Source: Actinomycetes bacterium
GTDB lineage: Bacteria; Actinomycetota; Actinomycetes; Actinomycetales; Cellulomonadaceae
Direction of reading: 5' to 3'
Assembly (NCBI GenBank): GCA_023388235.1
Contig: JAEWGQ010000242.1
Location: 1 to 6,377 of the forward strand
Length of the DNA stretch: 6,377 nucleotides
Positions 1-6,377 of this stretch are shown here, in pieces. Made by a program: the position numbers and the translations under genes. The notes beneath the pieces were generated by a model. The model ran no database searches. It was not told where the DNA came from and saw only the letters and a list, made by a program, of their open reading frames with translations. How positions within the stretch are numbered: position 1 is the stretch's first letter; every line of letters begins with the position of its first letter.

Positions 1-144
1 CAGCGGCGGCGGGGCGTCGTGCCCGCGCTGCGTGGGGAGCGTCCCCGGGGGCGCCGTCGGGCGGAGCCCCGCGGGCTGCGGTGCGCCGGGGCGGCCGGGA
101 GCCGCGGTCCCGGCGCGCGCGGGACCGGCGTCGAGTGCCGACAT
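1..144 (-). CDS. 5' end of a divergent gene, product unknown (partial)
   Basis: Reading leftward from an ATG at 144-142, the frame stays open for 48 codons to the window edge. It begins MSALDAGPAR and is rich in Ala, Pro and Gly (ending GHDAPPPL at the edge). Forty-four of 48 third positions are G or C, as expected of a real gene at this base composition. A purine-rich GAGAGGA stretch and an AGG lie just upstream of the ATG and can serve as the ribosome binding site. The segment looks like a flexible N-terminal extension with no recognisable domain, so no product can be named. Its head-to-head arrangement with the Lrp/AsnC regulator at 268-741 makes it a natural candidate target of that regulator (inference). 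It could still be a chance open frame, because long open frames are common in DNA this GC-rich. Confidence 0.5.
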   Translation of the reverse strand, partial: MSALDAGPARAGTAAPGRPGAPQPAGLRPTAPPGTLPTQRGHDAPPPL

Positions 145-158
145 CCTGGATCCTCTCG

Positions 159-179
159 GTGTGGCGATCCGCCTGACAC
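159..179. promoter_or_regulatory. Imperfect inverted repeat in divergent region, candidate Lrp-type operator
   Basis: GTGT-GGCG-ATC-CGCC-tg-ACAC forms two nested arm pairs (GTGT/ACAC and GGCG/CGCC) around a central ATC, with a two-base offset on one side. It sits in the 123-bp gap between the divergent starts at 144 (minus) and 268 (plus), only 15 bp upstream of the minus-strand ATG. Lrp/AsnC proteins commonly bind degenerate palindromes in the region they share with a divergent target gene. That this repeat is the site is inference. The rest of the gap (145-267) shows no clear -10/-35 pair. Confidence 0.35.
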
Positions 180-267
180 GCATCCCATCGGCGCGCGCAA
201 GCCGCTCCTGAAGCCGGCGGCGGTGTTCACCCGCGGGCGCATCCCCCGCGTGCGCGAGGATGTCCCC

Positions 268-741
268 GTGCCCCCGACGTTCTCCGGCGACCTCGATCCC
301 ATCGACGAGGCGATCCTGCGTGAGCTCGCCGTCGACGCGCGGGCATCCTACGCCGATCTCGGCGCCGTCGTGTCGCTCTCGGCCCCGGCGGTGAAGCGCC
401 GGGTGGACCGGCTGCGCGAGCGCGGCGTCGTCCGCGGGTTCACCGTCCTGCTGGACCCCGCGGCCCTGGGCTGGGCGACCGAGGCGTTCATCGAGCTGTT
501 CTGCCACGGGTCGACCAGCCCGGCGACGATGCGGTCGGCGGTCGAGCGGTACCCCGAGGTGGTCGCGGCCAGCACCGTCACCGGCGACGTGGACGTCGTC
601 GTGCAGGTGCGGGCCCGCGACATGCGCCACCTGGAGCAGGTGGTGGAGCGGCTGGCGGCGGAGCCGTTCGTGGCGCGCACGCGCTCGACCGTCGTGCTGT
701 CCGCGCTGGTGCGGCGCCCCGACGTGCCGCCACCCGCCTGA
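268..741 (+). CDS. Lrp/AsnC family transcriptional regulator
   Basis: A 157-residue DNA-binding regulator of the Lrp/AsnC (feast/famine) family, close to the usual length of about 150. Residues 9-58 form the winged helix-turn-helix, opening with LDPIDEAILRELAVDAR and with a recognition helix around SAPAVKRRVDRL (39-50). Residues 70-148 form the RAM effector-binding and oligomerisation domain, including VTGDVDVVVQV (104-114), the Gly-Asp turn typical of the amino-acid-binding pocket. The frame is open upstream to position 19, but the GTG at 268 is chosen because GAGGA at 256-260 lies 7 nt before it and the domain starts directly after it; the upstream residues are low-complexity. The effector, probably an amino acid, cannot be told from sequence. 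It is divergent from the partial gene at 1-144 and ends 3 bp from the convergent stress-protein stop. Confidence 0.92.
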   Translation: MPPTFSGDLDPIDEAILRELAVDARASYADLGAVVSLSAPAVKRRVDRLRERGVVRGFTVLLDPAALGWATEAFIELFCHGSTSPATMRSAVERYPEVVAASTVTGDVDVVVQVRARDMRHLEQVVERLAAEPFVARTRSTVVLSALVRRPDVPPPA

Positions 742-744
742 CGC

Positions 745-1719
745 TCAGCCCGCGGACGCGGTCCCGCCCCCGGCGCCCGCGGCCTCGGCGCGCTCCAGGC
801 ACCGGTTGGTCACGACCATCACCGGGCAGGCCGAGTGGTGCAGGACGGCCTGGCTGGTCGACCCGAGCAGCAGCCCGGTGAACCCGCCGCGCCCGCGCGA
901 GCCGACCACGAGCAGGTCCGTGGCGGACGAGAACTCGGTGAGCAGCTCCGCGCCGGTGCCGTCCAGCACGTGCCGGCGCACGGTGAACTCCGGGTGGTCG
1001 GCCAGCGCCCGGTCGACCACGACGTTCAGGCCCTCGGTGACGTCCGCGAGCACCTGCGCCTGGTCGATGGTGGCCGGCAGCCACGCCATCACGCCCGAGC
1101 CGCTGCCCACCGGCACGCCCGCGACGGCGGTGAGCTCCGCGCCCCACGCCTGCGCCTCCTCGATGGCGTAGCGCAGCGCGAGGTCGGCCTGCGGCGACCC
1201 GTCCACCCCGACCACCATCCGGCGCACCGGCCGCACGACCGGCGTGGACTCGTCGCCGGGGATGATCCCGCCGCGGCGCTGGTCCCGCAGCGGGACGACC
1301 ACCGTCGGGCAGTGCGCGTGCGCGGGCAGCGTGGAGGACACCGTGCCGAGCAGCCGGTCGGCGAACCCGCCCTTGCCCCGCGTGCCGACCACCGCCAGCG
1401 ACGCGTCCCGGGACATCTCCACCAGCACGGCGGCGGCGTCGCCCGTCGCCACGGTGGTCGTGACCTCCAGGTCCGGACCGCCCTCGACGCGCTGGCGCGC
1501 CTCCGCGAGCACCGCGCGGGCGCCCTGCTGGATCGCGGTGTCGTCCAGGGCCGCGTACCCGCCGTCCAGCGACGCGGCCGTGAACGAGGGCAGCGTGTAC
1601 GAGCAGACCACGTGCAGCGGCCGCTGCCGCGTCCGGGCCTCCGCCGCCGCCCAGTCGAGGGCGTGCATGCTCGCCGCCGACCCGTCGACTCCGACGAGGA
1701 TCTCCGCGTCCCGCTTCAT
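745..1719 (-). CDS. Universal stress protein with two tandem UspA domains
   Basis: A 324-residue cytoplasmic protein made of two UspA domains (about residues 6-143 and 167-304). Both begin with the strand-plus-Asp signature: ILVGVDGSAAS in the first, MVVGVDGSPQA in the second. Both carry the complete ATP-binding motif G-2x-G-9x-G-(S/T): GTRG then GT at 112-126, and GSRG then GS at 273-287. Both copies are therefore predicted to bind nucleotide. Tandem Usp proteins of this type are common in actinobacteria and are typically induced by hypoxia, stasis or other stress; the trigger here is unknown. The ATG at 1719 is preceded by a near-ideal AAGGAGGT six bases away, which decides against a longer frame running to 1764. 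The Gly/Ala-rich C-terminal tail (310-324) looks disordered. The stop lies 3 bp from that of the convergent Lrp regulator. Confidence 0.94.
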   Translation of the reverse strand: MKRDAEILVGVDGSAASMHALDWAAAEARTRQRPLHVVCSYTLPSFTAASLDGGYAALDDTAIQQGARAVLAEARQRVEGGPDLEVTTTVATGDAAAVLVEMSRDASLAVVGTRGKGGFADRLLGTVSSTLPAHAHCPTVVVPLRDQRRGGIIPGDESTPVVRPVRRMVVGVDGSPQADLALRYAIEEAQAWGAELTAVAGVPVGSGSGVMAWLPATIDQAQVLADVTEGLNVVVDRALADHPEFTVRRHVLDGTGAELLTEFSSATDLLVVGSRGRGGFTGLLLGSTSQAVLHHSACPVMVVTNRCLERAEAAGAGGGTASAG

Positions 1720-1833
1720 GGTCTGACCTCCTTGGCGTCCACCCCCAGTGTGCGCCCGCGGCATGCCTCGACACCACCCGACACGGGGGCGGACGTGGAG
1801 AAGTCTTGAACCGCGCTTTGACTCGGGCGGCGG
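1720..1833 (-). promoter_or_regulatory. Leader and presumed promoter region of the universal stress protein gene
   Basis: This 114-bp gap separates the HNH gene stop from the stress-protein start on the same strand. It holds the strong AAGGAGGT ribosome binding site (minus strand, 1726-1733) and, around 1800-1825, a locally AT-richer patch reading CAAAGCGCGGTTCAAGACTT on the minus strand. The patch is a plausible promoter location, but I cannot identify a convincing -35/-10 pair, a DosR-like box or a clear terminator for the HNH gene. Read-through from the HNH gene is therefore possible. Confidence 0.35.
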
Positions 1834-2340
1834 CTACGCCACGAGGTACGCCGACCACGCCGGCTCGTCGAGCGCCGCCCCGTGCAGGAACGCCGACGCA
1901 CCCCGCGGGGGCGACGGCGTGTACGCCAGCTCCCAGCCGAGCTCGTGCAGCAGGCGGTCGGCCTTGCGGTGGTTGCAGCGGCGGCACGCGGCCACGACGT
2001 TCGCCCACTCGTGCCGCCCGCCGCGCGAGCGGGGGTGCACGTGGTCCACCGTGTCGGCGTGCGACCCGCAGTACGCGCACCGGTGGTCGTCGCGCTGCAG
2101 CACCGTGCGCCGGGTCGGCGGCAGGGGGCGCCGCACCGGCACGTGCACGTAGCGCGTGAGCGACAGGACCACCGGCAGCGGGACGGCGGCGCGCTCGGAG
2201 TGCAGCACCCGGCCGTCCGACTCGAGCACGGTGGCCTTGCCGGACATGACGAGGGTGACCGCGCGCGACAGCGCGACCACGCACAGCGGTTCGAGGCTGG
2301 CGTTCAGGAGCAGCGTCCTGGGTGGCGCGGGCAGCAGCAC
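1834..2340 (-). CDS. HNH endonuclease family protein
   Basis: A 168-residue protein with a C-terminal HNH nuclease fold. The N-terminal part (about 9-75) contains RTLLLNASLEPLCVVALSRA and GKATVLE, a conserved module found ahead of the HNH in a widespread actinobacterial family. The nuclease part holds a zinc-ribbon pair CAYC (Cys88, Cys91) and CRRC (Cys119, Cys122), the catalytic Asp99-His100, Asn114 and a final His124, so ββα-metal (HNH) active-site residues are all present. The GTG at 2340 is chosen because AAGGAG lies 7 nt upstream and the conserved module follows at once; the frame extends to 2436 without coding character. The cellular substrate is not known; this family usually sits in stable chromosomal context, so DNA repair or processing is more likely than homing (inference). 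It follows the NlpC/P60 gene but is separated from it by a strong terminator. Confidence 0.9.
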   Translation of the reverse strand: MLLPAPPRTLLLNASLEPLCVVALSRAVTLVMSGKATVLESDGRVLHSERAAVPLPVVLSLTRYVHVPVRRPLPPTRRTVLQRDDHRCAYCGSHADTVDHVHPRSRGGRHEWANVVAACRRCNHRKADRLLHELGWELAYTPSPPRGASAFLHGAALDEPAWSAYLVA

Positions 2341-2364
2341 GGCGTTACTCCTTGACCAGGTCGA

Positions 2365-2387
2365 GGGCCCGCCTGGCTGACGGGCCC
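2365..2387 (-). other. Short hairpin in the HNH gene 5' leader
   Basis: GGGCCCG at 2365-2371 pairs perfectly with CGGGCCC at 2381-2387 around a 9-nt loop. It lies 11 nt upstream of the HNH gene's AAGGAG (2348-2353). It could modulate leader structure, or be a weak remnant terminator. A possible -10 (TACGCT, minus strand, 2411-2416) lies further upstream, without a good -35. Functional significance is uncertain. Confidence 0.3.
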
Positions 2388-2472
2388 GCTGGGGGAGGCA
2401 CAGCAGTTGCAGCGTACGCGCACCCGCGGCGCGCACGCTCCGGCTTTCCCGCGCCGCCGCCGTCCCGGGACG

Positions 2473-2509
2473 CCGCGACCCCCACGGCCGGTGGCCGTGG
2501 GGGTCGCGG
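2473..2509 (-). terminator. Strong hairpin terminator after the NlpC/P60 gene
   Basis: A perfect 17-bp stem (2473-2489 with 2493-2509) closes a 3-nt loop, starting 12 nt beyond the NlpC/P60 stop codon. There is no U-tract, which is common for actinobacterial terminators. It separates the hydrolase transcript from the downstream HNH gene on the same strand. Confidence 0.82.
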
Positions 2510-2521
2510 GGACGTGCCTGC

Positions 2522-3337
2522 TCAGCCGATGCGGATGAACGTCGGCGAGGACTGCCAGATGCTGCGGAACTGGATCGTCTTGCCGGGACGCGGCGAGTCG
2601 ATCTGCTGGTCGCCGCCCGCGTAGATCGACACGTGGCCGGGGGTCCAGATGATGTCGCCCGGCTGCGCGTCCGCGGCGGAGACCACGGTGCCGGCGCCCT
2701 TGATCGCGGACGACGTGCGCGGCAGGGAGATGCCGAGCTGCGCGTAGACGTAGGAGACGAAGCCGGAGCAGTCGAAGCCGTCGGGCGTCGTGCCGCCGGA
2801 GACGTACGGGACGCCCACGTAGCGGGCGGCCACCTCGAGGACGGCGTTGCCGGAGACCGACTGCGGCACCGCGGCGGTGGCGGCGGCCGGGGCGGCGGTG
2901 GCCGTCGCGGTGGCGGCGGCGGTGGCCGTCGCGGTGGCGGCGGCGGTGGTGCGCTGGGCGCTGCGCGACGTGGCGCGCTGCACGACCGGCTCGGGGGCCG
3001 GCTCGGGCTCGGGGACGACCGCGGTCACGGCCGGGGCCTCGAAGGTCCACGCGGCGTCGGCCGGGGAGGTCACGACCGGGGCGGTGTCGAGCACCGTCTT
3101 CGCGGAGGCGGTCAGCGCGGTGGTGTCCACCGCGGAGAGGGCCTGGTCGCCGGAGCTGCTCGCGGCGGTCGCGGGGACGGCGACCATGGAGACCATCAGG
3201 CCCGAGGACGCCGCGACGACAGCGGTGCGGCGACCGGCCAGGGCGATGGTGCCCGTGGCGGCGGTGGCGAGATCGGTCAGGGGGGTCACGGGGCGACGCG
3301 CAGAACGGTGTCGGGCGCGCACAGCACTTGCGGACAC
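2522..3337 (-). CDS. Secreted NlpC/P60 peptidoglycan endopeptidase
   Basis: A 271-residue exported cell-wall hydrolase. A long basic N-region is followed by a hydrophobic stretch (about 39-56) and an Ala-x-Ala-type cleavage site near 56-59, so the protein is probably secreted. A flexible Pro/Glu and Ala/Thr-rich linker follows (about 108-160), containing an 8-residue repeat. The catalytic NlpC/P60 domain occupies about 163-271. Cys190 in FDCSGFVSYVY is the nucleophile and His235 in PGHVSIYAGG the base. Asp247 in QQIDSPRPG occupies the third polar position, 12 residues after the histidine. The family cleaves the D-Glu-to-diamino-acid bond in stem peptides. The GTG at 3337 is chosen because AGGAGAGG lies 6 nt upstream and directly follows a ydaO-type riboswitch (3352-3535), so expression should respond to c-di-AMP. 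No dedicated wall-binding domain (LysM, SH3b) is visible. Confidence 0.93.
   Translation of the reverse strand: MSASAVRARHRSARRPVTPLTDLATAATGTIALAGRRTAVVAASSGLMVSMVAVPATAASSSGDQALSAVDTTALTASAKTVLDTAPVVTSPADAAWTFEAPAVTAVVPEPEPAPEPVVQRATSRSAQRTTAAATATATAAATATATAAPAAATAAVPQSVSGNAVLEVAARYVGVPYVSGGTTPDGFDCSGFVSYVYAQLGISLPRTSSAIKGAGTVVSAADAQPGDIIWTPGHVSIYAGGDQQIDSPRPGKTIQFRSIWQSSPTFIRIG
2891..2949. repeat. 24-bp tandem repeat (2.5 copies) encoding an Ala/Thr linker
   Basis: Positions 2891-2949 have an exact 24-bp period; the match breaks on both sides (2890 and 2950). Because 24 is a multiple of three, the repeat adds an 8-residue ATATATAA-type unit to the linker of the NlpC/P60 protein without disturbing the frame. 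Copy number is likely to vary between strains through slippage or unequal recombination (inference). Confidence 0.85.
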
Positions 3338-3351
3338 GTACAGCCTCTCCT

Positions 3352-3535
3352 GGCGCCTACGAGGTGAGCTGTCGGGTTCGGGTTGGAGATACCCGGCCGC
3401 GTGGCGCTCCCGGACGGACCGGTCGCGTCGCGCGGCTTCACCCCAAGGACACCGTCACCGGTGCCCGCATGTGGTTCCCCCGCCCCTGCCGGCGAGTCAG
3501 TTCGGACCTCGGGCGGCGGCAGGGCTCGGCGTACC
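3352..3535 (-). ncRNA. ydaO-type cyclic di-AMP riboswitch
   Basis: Read on the minus strand, this leader carries the conserved ydaO blocks in order: GGGGAACCAC (3471-3480), GGGGTGAA (3437-3444), GGGTATCTCCAACCCGAA and CCGAACCCGACAGCTCACCT (ending near 3362). Matching helices are visible: an 8-bp stem pairing 3517-3524 with 3484-3491; an 8-bp stem pairing 3459-3466 with 3447-3454, including one G-U; GCCGCG with CGCGGC; and a small GGGT/ACCC hairpin. This class senses cyclic di-AMP and in actinobacteria typically controls wall hydrolases such as RpfA and NlpC/P60 proteins. The 3' end abuts the Shine-Dalgarno (3344-3351), leaving little room for an independent terminator. Control at ribosome access is therefore a reasonable inference. 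The 5' boundary is approximate. Confidence 0.92.
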
Positions 3536-3578
3536 GTCCAAGGGCTCGGCCGGAGGAGGGTTCCGTCGAGCAGGACCG

Positions 3579-3608
3579 ACCGTACCGGACCCCCGAGCCG
3601 ATTGTCAC
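3579..3608 (-). promoter_or_regulatory. Candidate promoter for the riboswitch-NlpC/P60 transcript
   Basis: On the minus strand GTGACA (3603-3608) and TACGGT (3579-3584) are separated by 18 bp and resemble a housekeeping-type -35/-10 pair. Transcription would start near 3572, about 40 nt before the riboswitch core. The gene-free stretch 3338-3752 is thus accounted for by the leader, this promoter and the upstream terminator. Confidence 0.5.
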
Positions 3609-3641
3609 GCTCCGGTCACGGTCCGTTCTCCGTGCGGGTGA

Positions 3642-5678
<2,037 letters not shown>

Positions 5679-5692
5679 GGCCGCGCACGGCG

Positions 5693-5723
5693 CGGTCCCG
5701 GGCGGGATCCCCGCCCGGGACCG
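5693..5723. terminator. Bidirectional terminator between convergent serC and surface-protein gene
   Basis: A perfect 14-bp stem (5693-5706 with 5710-5723) closes an ATC loop. It lies 14 nt past the serC stop and 27 nt past the stop of the convergent surface-protein gene, so one hairpin can serve both transcripts. No U-tract is present on either side. Confidence 0.8.
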
Positions 5724-5750
5724 GCCGGGAGCACCCGGGGCCCGCCGGCG

Positions 5751-6377
5751 TCAGCGCCCGCGGTGCACCCGCCGCACGGACAGCGTCACGAGCGCGGACC
5801 CGAGGAGCACCGCGGCACCGGCTCCCGCGAGCAGCGGCCAGGCGTTCGCGCCGGTCGCCGCGAGCACGGCGGACCGCACGCCCGGCACGGAGTCCGGCGC
5901 GGCGAGCACCTGCGACGTGGTGCGGACCGTCGCGGCGACCCGGGAGGCGGCCGGCGGGTTCGCGCACGCGGACGTGGGCGGCGGGTACGCCACGACGGTC
6001 GACACCGACGGGTTGACCTCGAACTCGATCGTCACGCTGGGCCGCGCGTAGTCGAACTCGTCACCCTCGGTCCACGTGCCGTCGGCGTTCTGCGTCCACC
6101 CCGGCCAGTCGACCGTGCGGCCGTCCTGCACCACGGTCCCCGGCCAGTTGACGCGGCCGCTCAGCGGCAGCCCGGACTGCACCTGCGACCGGCCCGCGGG
6201 GTCCACCCACGTGAGCGTCACGGTGGTGTTCGGCGTGCCGTAGGGCTGCACCGCGTAGTCGAGCACCGGGGTGTCCCCGACGCAGAGGGCCTCCGCCCGC
6301 AGCAGCGCCAGCTCGCAGCGCCCCGTGGGCGCGTACCCGCCCGCCGCCGCGGTCGCGCACGCCGTCGACGGGTCCGG
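5751..6377 (-). CDS. C-terminal part of a sortase-anchored surface protein (partial)
   Basis: The frame is open from the window edge (6377) to the stop at 5751 and gives 208 residues of the C-terminus; the start lies outside the window. Visible are three cysteines (7, 21, 32) in the first part, then a region rich in Thr, Val and Trp with two WPG elements (NWPG near 77-80 and DWPGW at 90-94) and a DEFDY acidic patch. A Pro-rich segment with VVAYPPPTSACANPP follows. I recall similar extracellular modules in actinobacterial wall-anchored proteins, but this is from memory. The C-terminus has the full sorting layout: LAATG (172-176), a hydrophobic span of about 20 residues and a basic RRVHRGR tail. 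It is therefore probably exported and covalently linked to peptidoglycan. Ligand or function is unknown. It is convergent with serC. Confidence 0.88.
   Translation of the reverse strand, partial: PDPSTACATAAAGGYAPTGRCELALLRAEALCVGDTPVLDYAVQPYGTPNTTVTLTWVDPAGRSQVQSGLPLSGRVNWPGTVVQDGRTVDWPGWTQNADGTWTEGDEFDYARPSVTIEFEVNPSVSTVVAYPPPTSACANPPAASRVAATVRTTSQVLAAPDSVPGVRSAVLAATGANAWPLLAGAGAAVLLGSALVTLSVRRVHRGR
5850..5864 (-). other. LAATG cell-wall sorting motif
   Basis: The codons CTC GCG GCG ACC GGC encode Leu-Ala-Ala-Thr-Gly just before the terminal membrane span and basic tail. LAxTG is the preferred substrate of class E sortases in high-GC actinobacteria, in contrast to the LPxTG of class A. No sortase gene is in the window. 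Confidence 0.8.

Noticed and set aside
19..267. N-terminal extension of the Lrp/AsnC frame back to position 19
   Set aside because: The translation is Arg/Gly/Pro-rich without family similarity and overlaps a better minus-strand frame; the ribosome binding site fits GTG 268.
578..2284. 568-codon minus-strand open frame spanning the Lrp regulator, stress protein and HNH gene
   Set aside because: It is an Arg/Ala/Gly-rich shadow frame crossing three well-supported genes; no domain is recognisable and long stop-free frames are expected at this GC content.
1834..2340. HNH gene as a homing endonuclease or mobile-element remnant
   Set aside because: There is no intron, intein or flanking repeat; it carries the N-terminal module of a widespread chromosomal actinobacterial family and matches its neighbours in composition.
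2881..2950. Short repeats as a CRISPR array
   Set aside because: The repeats are directly abutting with no spacers and lie in frame within a coding sequence.
2847..3641. Plus-strand open frame opposite the NlpC/P60 gene and riboswitch
   Set aside because: Its Ala/Val repeats merely mirror the linker repeat on the other strand, and it runs through a conserved structured RNA.

Overview
The window is about 75% G+C, with strongly G/C-biased third codon positions, frequent GTG starts and strong hairpin terminators lacking U-tracts. Together with a mycobacterial-type SerC, a DtxR/IdeR repressor, a ydaO-type leader before an NlpC/P60 hydrolase and an LAxTG-type wall-sorting signal, this points to a chromosomal segment of a high-GC actinobacterium. 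Gene style suggests Micrococcales, perhaps near Cellulomonas, but the family assignment is inference. I see no mobile element, CRISPR array, tRNA or rRNA.

Layout, left to right. A partial minus-strand reading frame (1-144, start of a gene leaving the window) is divergent from an Lrp/AsnC-family regulator (268-741, +); the 123-bp gap holds an inverted repeat that could be the regulator's operator. The regulator ends 3 bp from the convergent stop of a tandem universal stress protein (745-1719, -). Upstream of that on the same strand are an HNH endonuclease-family gene (1834-2340, -) and a secreted NlpC/P60 peptidoglycan hydrolase (2522-3337, -), separated by a 17-bp perfect-stem terminator. The hydrolase has a roughly 185-nt c-di-AMP (ydaO-type) riboswitch abutting its Shine-Dalgarno, with a plausible promoter further upstream.

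A DtxR/IdeR metalloregulator (3753-4451, -) follows, with its own nested-hairpin terminator. It is divergent from phosphoserine aminotransferase serC (4542-5678, +), which appears to be leaderless. serC converges, across a 14-bp-stem terminator, on the 3' part of a wall-anchored surface protein (5751-6377, -, truncated by the window) that ends in an LAATG sorting signal, a membrane segment and a basic tail.

The genes look like independent housekeeping and envelope units rather than one operon: most have their own terminator or promoter region. The clearest regulatory story is c-di-AMP control of a cell-wall hydrolase. I found no convincing evidence for an undescribed multi-gene system. The most informative non-coding features are the riboswitch unit, the candidate operators in the two divergent regions, and the leaderless serC promoter.
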